Shown piece by piece: positions 55,466-64,000 of a DNA stretch of 64,000 bases. Location of the stretch: NCBI RefSeq assembly GCF_900107535.1, contig NZ_FNRA01000005.1, forward strand, positions 327,999 to 391,998, given 5' to 3'. Numbering within the stretch: the first letter of the stretch is position 1; every line of letters starts with the position of its first letter. The notes under the pieces are model-generated. The model did not search any database and was not told where the DNA came from. It worked only from the letters and a program-made list of their open reading frames with translations. Origin of the DNA: Pedobacter hartonius (GTDB lineage Bacteria > Bacteroidota > Bacteroidia > Sphingobacteriales > Sphingobacteriaceae). Position numbers and translations under genes: made by a program.

Positions 55466-56488
55466 TTACATTTGGATAACAGATTTGAGGCTTGAAATAT
55501 CATTGCTTCTGCGCTGTGTTTCCAGATCGCAGCCGAGGTGTTTCAGCGCGATGCCAAAGTCGTTCAGGCTGTATTGGTTGGTAATGATTTTTTCCAGTCC
55601 GAGGGAGCCGCTGTTGATCAGGTCAACCGCATGTTTAAAGGTGTCCTGTGAATCAATAGAGCCGATGATAGAAATGCTCCTGTCAGCTATTTCCCTTGGG
55701 TTGATCGTTTGCTGGTTATTGCGTAGTCCCATCATCGATATTTTTCCGCCGTCAGCAATTGCCTGCATTGATTTTTCCAGCAGGCTGCCGGTGGTATCAA
55801 TGATCAGGTCGTACTGGTTTTTCTGAGGGATGAACTCAGGTTCCAGGTTCCAGTTATCAGCTAAAACATTGTGCTTTTCTATCAGTTTGATACGATTTTC
55901 TGAAGCTTCATAGATGACACCATTTTTTATTCCATGCTGTGCGAGGGCGGTGTAGAAAAGTAATCCTATAGGGCCGCCCCCCAGAATAGCGGTGCGCATG
56001 AAAGGTGTGACCGCAAGTTTTTTAACGGCAGTCAGTACACAGCTGAGTGGTTCAGACATGGCGCCCTGCTCAAAAGGTATTTCTTCATTCAGGGGATAGA
56101 TAAAGCGGCTGGTGGTTTTGAAATACCTGGTGAATGTGCCATCTATTGATACGCCGGCCTCGGTGCTGGCCTTTTCCAGGCAGTGGTTGCGCAGGCCTTT
56201 TCTGCAGTTGCTGCATTCTCCGCAAAAATAGGTAGGGTCAATAATTACGCGGTCACCCGTTTTCCATTTTCCGGCACTGCCGCCTGTTTCTACAACTACA
56301 CCGGCAGATTCATGACCGATGATTACCTGCGGACGCGCTGTATATTCTCCCGAAACTATACTGAGGTCTGTACCGCAGATCCCGGTGGCACGAATGGCCA
56401 CGATCACCTCGTCTGGCATAGAAATGGTTGGTTCTTCCCTTTCTTCAACCCGGATATTCCATGGGTTGTGGTATACAATTGCTCTCAT
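55466..56488 (-). CDS. Zinc-dependent medium-chain dehydrogenase (GutB-like)
   Basis: The 340-residue alcohol/polyol dehydrogenase has catalytic zinc ligands Cys38 (GICGTDLS) and His59-Glu60 (GHESAG), and structural zinc cysteines 89, 92, 95 and 103 (CGECSNCRKGLRNHC). The cofactor motif is AILGGGPIGLLF. It belongs with sorbitol/threonine-type dehydrogenases. In a cluster with a class III aminotransferase and a phosphatase it is the counterpart of GutB1 of azasugar pathways, where it oxidises an amino-polyol so that it cyclises. It follows the aminotransferase gene after 15 nt. Confidence 0.9.
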   Translation of the reverse strand: MRAIVYHNPWNIRVEEREEPTISMPDEVIVAIRATGICGTDLSIVSGEYTARPQVIIGHESAGVVVETGGSAGKWKTGDRVIIDPTYFCGECSNCRKGLRNHCLEKASTEAGVSIDGTFTRYFKTTSRFIYPLNEEIPFEQGAMSEPLSCVLTAVKKLAVTPFMRTAILGGGPIGLLFYTALAQHGIKNGVIYEASENRIKLIEKHNVLADNWNLEPEFIPQKNQYDLIIDTTGSLLEKSMQAIADGGKISMMGLRNNQQTINPREIADRSISIIGSIDSQDTFKHAVDLINSGSLGLEKIITNQYSLNDFGIALKHLGCDLETQRRSNDISSLKSVIQM

Positions 56489-56503
56489 AATTAAAGAATA
56501 TGG

Positions 56504-57778
56504 TTATAAGCGGCTGAATAATTTGTCTAGTCTTGAAATGATCTCCTGGATGTCTTCAGGTGTGGCTGTTAATGTGGGTCTTACCTTCACTACATTGCCA
56601 AATCCGTAACGTGACCCTCTCAGGATCATATGATGGTCGTCCTGCGCAATGGAGATAATACGGTTGGTAAGGTCCGGATCGGGATCGCCGTTTTTATCAA
56701 CGATCTCCAGGCCCCACATGTAGCCTATGCCTCTTACATCGCCAATGATATGGCCGTAGTGCTCCTTCAGTTTTTGGAGCATGCTGCCCAGCAGGTCTCC
56801 GTTTGTGCGGACGTTTTCCAGGAAGCCTTCCCTGGAAACTATTTCCACGGTCTTTTTTGAAGCTGCCAGGGATAAAAGGTTACCTCCTGAGGTATACGAA
56901 TGTTCAAATTTTTCAAATACATCAAACTGTGACCGGTAAAGTATGGCCGCTGCGGGAATGCCTATGCCGCCCAGTCCTTTTGCCAGGGTAATGATATCTG
57001 GTTTGATGTCATAGTGCTCGCTTGCGAACATGTAACCTGTTCTGCCGATGCCGGTTTGCACCTCATCTGCAATCAGTACGATTTCCAGCTCATCGCAGAT
57101 CTTTCTGATCCGTTCAAAATATCCATCCGGTGGTATAATGTTCCCTCCGTTTCCGAGGATCGGTTCCAGGATCATGCAGGATACATTGTCAGAACTGCCG
57201 TAATGCACATAGTCATAAATCGCCTCAGCACAAAGAAAGCCGCATTCCGGTGCACCCTTAGCTGAATAAGGGCAGCGGTAGCAATAGGGGGCGGGTACCA
57301 CGCCATGCTGTACTGAAACCGTATTCGGGAATGATTTCCGGCGGAATGCATTTCCCGAAATGGCTGTAGTGTACAGTGTTTGTCCGTGGTGTGATAAAGC
57401 CAGGCTGATCACTTCGCTTTTCCCGTTGTATTTGTTGGCGATCTTTACTGCCCCTTCATTGGCTGTAGAGCCGATAATATCGCGCATCCAGCCGTGGGTA
57501 ATGTATTCCGGGGCGCTGGCTACGATATCATCGAGCACGTCCTGGGCAGCCTCAGCGGTGAATGCCGAAGATACATGTATGAGATCTTCGACCTGAGTTT
57601 TAAGCAGTTCCACCAGTTCAGGATGGCTGTAACCGAGTGAAATATTGAAGGTGCCTGAAACTGCGTCGATATATTCTTCATTCTGAGAAGTATACAGACG
57701 GATCCCTTCACCTTTAACGAAATTAATAGGATTTGACATAGGTTCATAATTAGGATTAAATTCCATTACAGAATCCAA
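56504..57778 (-). CDS. Class III PLP aminotransferase (GabT-like)
   Basis: The 424-residue fold-type I aminotransferase has the PLP lysine Lys267 in ITLAKGLGGIGIPA, the cofactor aspartate Asp238 in IADEVQTGIGRTGYM, and the phosphate-binding region GSTANEGAVKIA. A cysteine-rich segment, YCYRCPYSAKGAPECGFLC (166-184), is typical of a subgroup of class III enzymes. It heads an operon with a zinc dehydrogenase, a HAD phosphatase and an MFS transporter. Amination of a keto-sugar phosphate such as fructose 6-phosphate would start azasugar synthesis; other amines or aminocyclitols are possible. Confidence 0.88.
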   Translation of the reverse strand: MDSVMEFNPNYEPMSNPINFVKGEGIRLYTSQNEEYIDAVSGTFNISLGYSHPELVELLKTQVEDLIHVSSAFTAEAAQDVLDDIVASAPEYITHGWMRDIIGSTANEGAVKIANKYNGKSEVISLALSHHGQTLYTTAISGNAFRRKSFPNTVSVQHGVVPAPYCYRCPYSAKGAPECGFLCAEAIYDYVHYGSSDNVSCMILEPILGNGGNIIPPDGYFERIRKICDELEIVLIADEVQTGIGRTGYMFASEHYDIKPDIITLAKGLGGIGIPAAAILYRSQFDVFEKFEHSYTSGGNLLSLAASKKTVEIVSREGFLENVRTNGDLLGSMLQKLKEHYGHIIGDVRGIGYMWGLEIVDKNGDPDPDLTNRIISIAQDDHHMILRGSRYGFGNVVKVRPTLTATPEDIQEIISRLDKLFSRL

Positions 57779-58339
57779 TCGTTGTTGTTAATTAATTTAT
57801 TTTGGTGACCGAATCTATCATTACGTTTTTGCTTAACTTATAATATTATATGAACTGCTGATTAATTTATATAAACAATGGCGTTGTTAGGGATATGTCG
57901 GGATTACCGTCTGAGGTTTCCCTTTTTTGCTGCCGGATGGTGCAGGTGTATCAATAATAAGGGCAGTATGTTGCTTTTCATGTGTATTTAAGGCATTTTT
58001 ATGCGCAGCCCGGAGGGGGCAGGCGAACAGATTGTTTCGTAATTCCGGTCAGGGACTATGATGGTGTGTGATTAGGATAAAATAAATTATTAAACTATTG
58101 TTAATTAATATTTTATAAACAGATTAATGTATTTTTATTTATGAAGCTATACCTGTCAGTTGGTGTAATTTTATATTTTTAAGCAGGTAATTTTCACGAA
58201 TGATTGCTGGTTTAACTATTTAGTTTTCTTATGGTTAACTGTCGGGGTGTCTTGTGAGGGAAAACTATCGTGTCAGAAATAAATAGTACAGATTTCTGTA
58301 TCTTTGCCGCTATTCAGGATAAAAACCTGACGGAATGAT
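57779..58339. other. Divergent intergenic region
   Basis: The 561 bp between the aminotransferase operon and the FAD oxidoreductase gene hold no supported gene. The right end has a perfect -7 element, TATCTTTG (58299-58306), 33 bp before the oxidoreductase ATG. On the other strand, TAGATTCG near 57813-57820 is one mismatch from a -7 element for the aminotransferase operon. The rest is AT-rich without visible structure. Confidence 0.5.
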
Positions 58340-59881
58340 ATGCAAAAAGAAATAGAAATCACTATTGCCCCGGAGGATGCAGGCAGTGAAGAGGAAATTA
58401 TAAAACAGCTCTCCATTGCTTTAAAGATCGTCCTCTCACAGATCAGGGGATATAAAATTCTAAAACGGTCCATTGATGCACGCTCCCGCAGGGTCATCTT
58501 CAGGATGCAGGTTAACGTATTCATAGACGAACCGCAGGTTGCCGATGTTTTTACGCTCAATTACCAAAATGTGGCCGATAAAAAGCGGGTGATCATTGTA
58601 GGTGCTGGTCCGGCAGGTCTGTTTGCCGCGTTGCAGTGCATTGAGAACGGTATGAAACCTATTGTGCTGGAACGTGGCAAAGATGTAAAACAGCGCAGGA
58701 GGGATCTGGCGCTGATCAACAAAGAGGGGATTGTAAACACTGAGTCGAACTATTGCTACGGGGAAGGTGGTGCAGGAACTTACTCCGATGGAAAATTATA
58801 TACCCGTTCCAATAAACGGGGAGACATCAACAAAGTGCTGCAGATCTTCGTTCAGCATGGTGCGACGGATGATATTCTGGTAGATGCACGTCCGCATATC
58901 GGGACGAACAAGCTTCCGCATATCATCACTGCGATCAGGGAAACTATTTTAAATGCCGGTGGCGAAGTTCATTTCGGCCAGAAGGTAACAGATTTTCTGA
59001 TTGAATCCGGAAAGATCAAAGGTGTTGTGGTCAATGATGAGGAAAAGCTTGACGCAGAGGCAGTGATCTTAGCCACAGGCCATTCTGCCCGTGATATTTA
59101 TACCCTGTTAAATAAAAAAGGCATCCTTGTGGAGGCTAAGCCCTTCGCACTGGGTGTACGCATTGAACATCCGCAGGAAATTATTGATGCGGCGCAGTAC
59201 CATTGTGCGGTACGAAGCGAGTTTTTGCCGCCTGCATATTATAGCCTGGTAGAGCAGGTGGGAAGCAGGGGCGTATTTTCATTTTGTATGTGCCCGGGTG
59301 GGATCATTGCTCCCTGTGCCACCTATGAAAATGAGATTGTGGTCAACGGCTGGTCGCCCTCCAAAAGAAATAATCCGTTTGCCAATTCAGGAACAGTAGT
59401 TCAGGTGACGCTCGAAGATGTCCCGGGAGATGATCCGTTACGGATGATGAACTTTCAGTCGGAGATCGAAAAAACGGCCTTTGCTTTAGGAGGCGGTAAT
59501 CTGGTTGCCCCGGGGCAGCGGATGGTAGATTTTGTTGAAGGCAGGGTCTCCGCAGATCTGCCCAGGAATTCATACCTGCCGGGAACAAGGAGTGTGATGC
59601 TCAAAGAAACATTGCCGGATTTCATCGCATCAAGCCTGAAAAGCGCCCTTCCTGTTTTTGGAAAGAAAATGAAAGGTTATTATACCAATGAAGCTATACT
59701 GGTTGGTGTAGAAAGCAGAAGTTCATCACCTGTCCGTATTCCGAGGGACAGGGAAACATTTCAGCATCCTGAAGTAGCGGGTCTGTATCCATGCGCGGAA
59801 GGTGCCGGATATGCCGGAGGAATTGTTTCTGCTGCGATTGATGGTGTAAATTGTGCCAATGCCGTGCTTAAATTTAATTAA
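58340..59881 (+). CDS. FAD-dependent oxidoreductase (COG2509 type)
   Basis: The 513-residue flavoprotein has an N-terminal domain of about 90 residues (EIEITIAPEDAGSEEEIIKQ) followed by the FAD-binding motif RVIIVGAGPAGLFAALQCIE. A second conserved stretch, CYGEGGAGTYSDGKLYTRSN, and the C-terminal GAGYAGGIVSAAIDG are characteristic of this uncharacterised family. No membrane segment is visible. The substrate is unknown. A promoter -7 element lies 33 bp upstream and a CoA-binding protein gene follows after 51 nt. Confidence 0.88.
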   Translation: MQKEIEITIAPEDAGSEEEIIKQLSIALKIVLSQIRGYKILKRSIDARSRRVIFRMQVNVFIDEPQVADVFTLNYQNVADKKRVIIVGAGPAGLFAALQCIENGMKPIVLERGKDVKQRRRDLALINKEGIVNTESNYCYGEGGAGTYSDGKLYTRSNKRGDINKVLQIFVQHGATDDILVDARPHIGTNKLPHIITAIRETILNAGGEVHFGQKVTDFLIESGKIKGVVVNDEEKLDAEAVILATGHSARDIYTLLNKKGILVEAKPFALGVRIEHPQEIIDAAQYHCAVRSEFLPPAYYSLVEQVGSRGVFSFCMCPGGIIAPCATYENEIVVNGWSPSKRNNPFANSGTVVQVTLEDVPGDDPLRMMNFQSEIEKTAFALGGGNLVAPGQRMVDFVEGRVSADLPRNSYLPGTRSVMLKETLPDFIASSLKSALPVFGKKMKGYYTNEAILVGVESRSSSPVRIPRDRETFQHPEVAGLYPCAEGAGYAGGIVSAAIDGVNCANAVLKFN

Positions 59882-59932
59882 ACATTTAAGTATTGCGGCT
59901 GTTATTTACTCGATAACTATAATACTATCCAG

Positions 59933-60292
59933 ATGAAACACACCCTGATCATCGGCGCGACCCCGAACCCTGCAAGATATGCTTATCGTGCGGCACAAAT
60001 GCTAAAATCGAAAGGGCATTCTATAGTGAATGTGGGTATTAAAAACGGTGAAGTTGCGGGTGTTGCTATCGAAAAGCCCGGAGAGATCCATGACGATATC
60101 GATACTGTTACCATGTATATCGGTCCTGCATTACAATCGGATTATTTCGATTACCTGCTGAAAACCAAACCCAGGCGTGTGGTATTTAACCCGGGAACTG
60201 AAAACGATAAACTGGAGAAGTTTCTGAATGAAAACGGTATCGAAACCCTGAATGCCTGTACATTGGTTTTACTGGCAACGGGCCAGTATTAG
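59933..60292 (+). CDS. CoA-binding domain protein (YccU-like)
   Basis: The 119-residue single-domain Rossmann protein of the CoA_binding_2 family reads TLIIGATPNPARYAYRAAQM at the start and VVFNPGTENDKLEKFLNENG near the end. Proteins of this type bind nucleotides or CoA; their role is unknown. It is possibly cotranscribed with the upstream flavoprotein gene. Confidence 0.85.
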   Translation: MKHTLIIGATPNPARYAYRAAQMLKSKGHSIVNVGIKNGEVAGVAIEKPGEIHDDIDTVTMYIGPALQSDYFDYLLKTKPRRVVFNPGTENDKLEKFLNENGIETLNACTLVLLATGQY

Positions 60293-60613
60293 AGGTCATC
60301 ATATAGAATGACAAAGAAGTTCCCCATGATGCTTTTACTTCGGTAAGGAGCGTTTCTTTCTTTCTTTACTTTCGCTGGAGCTGCTGCGTACGATAGTTTC
60401 GTTTGATTGAACTATCCTAACTGCCGTATCTTTTAAGTATGTTTGCAGTTCCGGTTCTTCTCTGTTAATTATTTATTAACGGCATTTTTTCAATTTATCA
60501 TCGTAGTATATAAACCAAATATTGACTGAATATGCTGATCCTGATATCACAGCCAGTAAAGTGTATGTTATCGAGTGATGATAACTTCATACCTGTAAAA
60601 GCGATATAAACAG
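60293..60613. other. Intergenic region with UUCG hairpin
   Basis: GCTTTTAC-TTCG-GTAAGGAGC (60331-60351) forms a stem with a stable UUCG loop and one bulge. GTTTCTTTCTTTCTTT follows, so it is a likely terminator for the CoA-binding protein gene. A 7-bp palindrome, GATAGTT/AACTATC, lies near 60390-60415. No gene is supported before 60614. Confidence 0.6.
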
Positions 60614-61798
60614 ATGAAAAACTTATCCTTATTTAAAATAACTGTTTTTTATTTGATGCTTGGGATTACTGCCCTGCTGATTATTGAAAGCATTATTGAG
60701 TTGTCTGCTATAGCTTCAGCAGACACCGGAATCAGAAAGCTTTCCTTGTATAAAGACTTGTCATTTCTGGTTGTTGCGGCAATGATCATCTACTTTTCCG
60801 TGGGCTTTTATAAGAAAATTCATCTGACTAATGAGCTCAATTATCAGCAGCTTTTTAATGGGAGTCCGCTTCCAATGTATGTGATGACTAAAGGTACCCT
60901 AAAGTTTCTTGCTGTAAATGAAGCTATGGTTAAGCTCTACGGATTTACCGAAAGCGAATTTCTGCGGATGAATGCATTTGACATCCGGCCCAGGGAGGAG
61001 CGAAACCGCATAAAGGTTTTTCTTGATGAGTTTGGGGAGCTGACAAATGAATCCGGCAGGTGGCTGCATCAGAAGAAGAATGGTGATTGTTTCTATGTGC
61101 AGATTACATTTCACTATGTGCCCCTGATAGGGGAGGGAGCTTACCTGGTAATGATCACCGATATTGATAAATCTATCAATGACGAAAAAAGAATAAATGA
61201 CCTGCTGAATTTATATGAGACGGTCAACAAGGCAACCAATGATGTGATCTGGGATTATAATATCCTGACGGATGAACTGACCTGGATGCCGGGATATTTT
61301 GAAATCTTTGGTTACAGCGGTGAATCCACCCAGAATTCTTTTTGGGCAATGCAAAAGATACATCCTGATGACCGTAAATATGTGCAGGAAGCATTTAAGA
61401 GCCTTCTTGCTGATAAAAGAAAAGAGTGGTCTGCAGAATACAGGTATATCTGTGCGGATGGTTCTGTAAAATATATCAGGGACAGGGGTTATGTGATCTT
61501 TAATGTTGCGGGAGAGCCGGCGAGAATGATTGGAGCGATGCAGGATATCGATAAACAGAAGAGGTTTGAACAGCAGCTGCTGAGCCAGAATGAACAGCTG
61601 AAGGAAATAGCCTGGATAAACTCCCACCAGGTAAGGCGTCCGCTGAGTAATATACTTGGTTTAATTAACCTGATCAGGGATTCTTCCGTTCAGGAGGATG
61701 ACGTCCGTCAGTTGATAGCGCTTCTGGCGGTTTCTTCAAAGGAGCTTGATGATGCTGTTATTCTGATCAACCGGCAGACGATGGAGGGGGAAGGGTAA
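60614..61798 (+). CDS. Membrane PAS protein with H-box but no ATPase domain
   Basis: The 394-residue protein has two N-terminal membrane helices (VFYLMLGITALLIIESIIEL and DLSFLVVAAMIIYFSVGFYK). Two PAS domains follow (LFNGSPLPMYVMTKGTLKFL; TWMPGYFEIFGYSGESTQN). It ends with a histidine kinase dimerisation segment, NSHQVRRPLSNILGLINLI, about 60 residues before the stop. No HATPase domain follows in any frame, so it cannot phosphorylate by itself. Such PAS/H-box proteins are known in Sphingobacteria and may be phosphorylated by others or act as sensors only. Its end overlaps the convergent OsmC gene by 32 nt. Confidence 0.85.
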   Translation: MKNLSLFKITVFYLMLGITALLIIESIIELSAIASADTGIRKLSLYKDLSFLVVAAMIIYFSVGFYKKIHLTNELNYQQLFNGSPLPMYVMTKGTLKFLAVNEAMVKLYGFTESEFLRMNAFDIRPREERNRIKVFLDEFGELTNESGRWLHQKKNGDCFYVQITFHYVPLIGEGAYLVMITDIDKSINDEKRINDLLNLYETVNKATNDVIWDYNILTDELTWMPGYFEIFGYSGESTQNSFWAMQKIHPDDRKYVQEAFKSLLADKRKEWSAEYRYICADGSVKYIRDRGYVIFNVAGEPARMIGAMQDIDKQKRFEQQLLSQNEQLKEIAWINSHQVRRPLSNILGLINLIRDSSVQEDDVRQLIALLAVSSKELDDAVILINRQTMEGEG

Positions 61799-62252
61799 CC
61801 GGGTTGTGTTTAACAGGAAAATTAACTGAATTAGCAATAAAACACAGCTCACTGGCTTTTTTATGGTATTCATTTGCTTTTTCAATCATTGAAGCATCGG
61901 CCACAATTACAATTGGGTTCAGAACAACTTCTGTAAAATGGCCTGCACCATCTGATGTGGTAACCATCAGGCCGGTTGCGTGATCTGAATAGTCAACCAC
62001 AATTACGCCTCCGGTTGCACAAACATGTAAATAAGATAACATATGGCATGAACTCAGTGCGGCTATCAGCATATCTTCCGGATTGTGTTTGGTTTTATCT
62101 CCGCGGAATGTAGGATCGGAGGAACCGTCCAGGTCAGGTTTGTTTGTTATGTGTATTGAATATGCCCTTTCATAAGCCCTGTAGTCCGATGTTCCGTTAC
62201 CTGTATTGCCGTTCCATTTTAAAGATAATTTGTAATTGTGTTCTCTTTCCAT
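61767..62252 (-). CDS. OsmC family protein
   Basis: The 161-residue protein of the OsmC/Ohr peroxidase superfamily has the conserved cysteine in AALSSCHMLSYLHVCA. The second conserved cysteine is in SELCFIANSVNFPV. KLSLKWNGNTGNGTSDYRAY and DPTFRGDKTKHNPEDMLIAA are family motifs. It likely reduces organic hydroperoxides. The ATG at 62252 gives the normal start; an upstream ATG at 62300 adds 16 residues of unlike composition. Its end overlaps the PAS gene. Confidence 0.88.
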   Translation of the reverse strand: MEREHNYKLSLKWNGNTGNGTSDYRAYERAYSIHITNKPDLDGSSDPTFRGDKTKHNPEDMLIAALSSCHMLSYLHVCATGGVIVVDYSDHATGLMVTTSDGAGHFTEVVLNPIVIVADASMIEKANEYHKKASELCFIANSVNFPVKHNPVTLPPPSSAG

Positions 62253-62453
62253 AAATATGTGGTTGCTGATGTAAGTATCGTTAGTATGTCTCAGTGGCAA
62301 AAATAAGTTAAATTCGAATATTAAAAACAGGGATTTAATTCAGGGGGATTGCTATGCCTGAATCTGGCCGGAAGACCTGGGTTTTCATCCCGCGAAAGCG
62401 GTGGTGTTAAAGCACGTTGGAAATAAGTCTGCTCTTCTGAATTGAATTTAAAC

Positions 62454-62516
62454 AGCTATCAACCTAGTAAATCCAAACTTTAAGTTTGGATTTACTAGGT
62501 TGATAGCTTATATTTG
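62454..62516 (+). promoter_or_regulatory. 55-bp perfect palindrome containing the promoter of the DUF4143 ATPase
   Basis: The arms 62454-62480 and 62482-62508 are exact complements of 27 bp around a single T; the left arm starts AGCTATCAACCTAGTAAATC. TTTG (62485-62488) in the right arm and TATATTTG (62509-62516) directly after it are 20 nt apart, an ideal Bacteroidota promoter. Initiation would fall at or next to the ATG at 62520, so the mRNA is probably leaderless. The palindrome could be an operator or can form a cruciform. Confidence 0.8.
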
Positions 62517-62519
62517 ATT

Positions 62520-63689
62520 ATGTTAAAGAGAAATCTTCAATCAGAAATTCAGCGAAAACTAAATAAGTCTCCTGCAATCGCAATTTTGGGTCCGCGCCAG
62601 GTTGGTAAGACAACTCTGGCCAAACAATTGCAGATGCCTAATCGAGAAATTGTTTATCTGGACATGGAAAATCCTGTAGACCAGGCCAAACTTCAGGATT
62701 CGTATACTTATTTAACGGGATTTGAAAATAGTACTGTGATCATAGATGAAATTCAACTGATACCCATGCTATTTTCGGTACTCAGGCCATTAATTGATGC
62801 AAAACGTACACCCGGCAGATTTATACTTTTAGGCTCGGCTTCGCCTTTACTGGTAAAAGGGGTGTCAGAAACCCTGGCGGGACGTATTGCTTATAACGAA
62901 CTCACTCCAATTGGTATAACTGAATTGCCTGAGAATATTCACTATAAGGGACACTGGTTTAGGGGCGGGTTTCCTGAAGCACTATTGGCAACGAGTGATG
63001 AAGATGCTAAAGAATGGCTTGACGATTTCATCAGAAGTTATGTAGAGCGTGATTTAGCGCTCTTGTTTGGAGTAAACCTTTCAGCGGTTATTTTACGTAA
63101 TTTCTGGAGTATGTTGGCACATTCAAATGGAAATCTTTTGAATTTTGAGGTATTTGCACGTTCATTGGGAGTGAGCGCGACGACGGTGGTAAAATATCTT
63201 GACTTTTTAGAAGGTGGGTATATGGTGAGAAGACTGCAGCCCTGGTTCGTCAATGCTAAAAAGAGATTGGTGAAATCTCCCAAAACCTATATCAGAGATA
63301 CGGGAATACTACACAGATTACTAAATATACCTTCACTGGACGACATATTTGGGCATCCTGTAGCAGGGGGATCATGGGAGGGATATGTTATTGAACAGAT
63401 ATACATGTGTAAGCCAAATTATACTGAACTGTTCTTTTACCGCACACAGGCAGGGGCAGAGTGTGATCTTATACTTGTACAGGGAGTAACACCTGTTGCT
63501 TGTATTGAAATCAAGTTATCTAATTCTCCTGTAGTGTCTAAAGGGTTTGTCAGTTGTGTACAGGACCTTAATCCCAAATATAAATTCATTATTACTCCTC
63601 AAAGTGATACTTATGATACCGTAAATGGTATGACTGTTATCAGTTTAAAGGACTTTCTCGGAAATAGGTTGTCTCATTTGAATTCATGA
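62520..63689 (+). CDS. AAA ATPase with DUF4143 domain
   Basis: The 389-residue protein has an N-terminal AAA_14 ATPase domain with Walker A LGPRQVGKTTLAKQL (residues 24-38) and Walker B VIIDEIQLIPML, and a C-terminal DUF4143 domain (GGFPEALLATSDEDAKEWLD, then EIKLSNSPVVSKGF with nuclease-like E-x-K). Such proteins are widespread, often patchily distributed, and their role is not known. The ATG at 62520 is only 3 nt from the -7 element. No partner gene is adjacent. Confidence 0.88.
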   Translation: MLKRNLQSEIQRKLNKSPAIAILGPRQVGKTTLAKQLQMPNREIVYLDMENPVDQAKLQDSYTYLTGFENSTVIIDEIQLIPMLFSVLRPLIDAKRTPGRFILLGSASPLLVKGVSETLAGRIAYNELTPIGITELPENIHYKGHWFRGGFPEALLATSDEDAKEWLDDFIRSYVERDLALLFGVNLSAVILRNFWSMLAHSNGNLLNFEVFARSLGVSATTVVKYLDFLEGGYMVRRLQPWFVNAKKRLVKSPKTYIRDTGILHRLLNIPSLDDIFGHPVAGGSWEGYVIEQIYMCKPNYTELFFYRTQAGAECDLILVQGVTPVACIEIKLSNSPVVSKGFVSCVQDLNPKYKFIITPQSDTYDTVNGMTVISLKDFLGNRLSHLNS

Positions 63690-64000
63690 AATGAGTTACT
63701 GTAATTGTAGCATGTTCATATACTGCTTTATCCTGACAGGATTTTGTAGGCTGAATCAGAGGTTCCTGGTTGTGGCTTGCTGGCATTTTTTTCCTTCCAA
63801 CCCCCTGTCAGGGATATTCCAACGACGAGGCAAGGTCCCGGCAACATAAAGCAATACACGAACTATCCAACCAGAATAAGTTCAAGAGATCTGGTCAGGG
63901 TTTCGCTTTACAGTTGGTCTTATACAGGAAAAGCTTTACAGTTTGTTACTGCTATTTGTTTACTATTGTCCGTTACTGTACAGAATATGCTGATAGGTAA
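63690..64000. other. Right end of the window, no gene recognised
   Basis: Several frames stay open here, but none has a good start, family resemblance or typical codon use. Sequences such as RKSFTVCYCYLFTIVRYC look like translated non-coding DNA. A gene could begin just beyond the window edge. Confidence 0.4.

Noticed and set aside
63770..64000. Open frame at the right edge
   Set aside because: Composition is unlike a protein and no family or start signal was seen.

Overview
The window looks like a chromosome segment of a Bacteroidota bacterium, most likely Sphingobacteriaceae (Pedobacter or a close relative). The reasons are: many upstream regions carry the Bacteroidota -7 element TAnnTTTG; atpD-atpC stand alone as a two-gene unit with a short epsilon subunit; and the gene set (GIN-domain/DUF2807 proteins, DUF6266, LytTR regulators, LemA plus TPM proteins, FtsX/MacB permease) is typical of that group. 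No phage, complete insertion sequence or CRISPR array was seen.

Layout. 1-13264 (minus strand): an eleven-gene branched-chain amino acid operon, ilvE-ilvD-ilvB-ilvN-ilvC-leuC-leuD-(ABC ATPase)-leuB-leuA-ilvA. It is preceded by a leader peptide rich in Leu, Ile and Val codons and by mutually exclusive hairpins, which form a textbook transcription attenuator. 13.6-15.4 kb: atpDC. 15.5-18.9 kb: a sugar dehydrogenase-like SDR, a peroxiredoxin, tRNA-Arg(ACG), a broken lipoprotein gene and a DUF6266 protein. 19-21 kb: an esterase, then about 1 kb without protein genes that holds a promoter-to-terminator unit resembling a 6S-like RNA and a hairpin terminator just before adk. 21-24.9 kb: adk, obgE, a 45-residue membrane peptide and a decayed LytS/LytTR pair. 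25-32 kb: an S24-type repressor, a NTase/HEPN-like protein, kbl, pheS, a Rieske-like lipoprotein without iron ligands, a TetR regulator, a 36-residue peptide behind a palindromic promoter, and rlmD. 32-39 kb: two GIN-domain proteins, a PyrR-like PRTase, a glycosyltransferase, ispH, hemH and waaA. 38.9-44 kb: a sugar-nucleotide operon (ugd, UDP-glucuronate decarboxylase, galE-type epimerase, unknown gene, rmlB). 44-44.6 kb: non-coding DNA with two 82-bp hairpin elements and tandem repeats. 44.6-50.2 kb: an FtsX permease, an IscA protein, a methylmalonyl-CoA mutase catalytic subunit and dnaA with DnaA boxes upstream. 50.5-53.4 kb: NUDIX, TPM and LemA genes. 53.5-57.8 kb: an aminotransferase, zinc dehydrogenase, HAD phosphatase and MFS operon that matches the azasugar (iminosugar) biosynthetic signature. 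58.3-63.7 kb: an FAD-dependent oxidoreductase, a CoA-binding protein, a PAS protein, OsmC and an AAA/DUF4143 ATPase behind a 55-bp perfect palindrome.

The points most worth following up are the ilv/leu attenuator, the putative azasugar operon (interrupted by a 100-bp insertion with a 16-bp direct repeat), the dispersed hairpin element with a conserved 44-nt core seen at 44.4 and 50.3 kb, the palindrome that contains the promoter of the DUF4143 ATPase, and the structured RNA candidate upstream of adk. All assignments rest on reading the sequence and on remembered family features; no database search was run.
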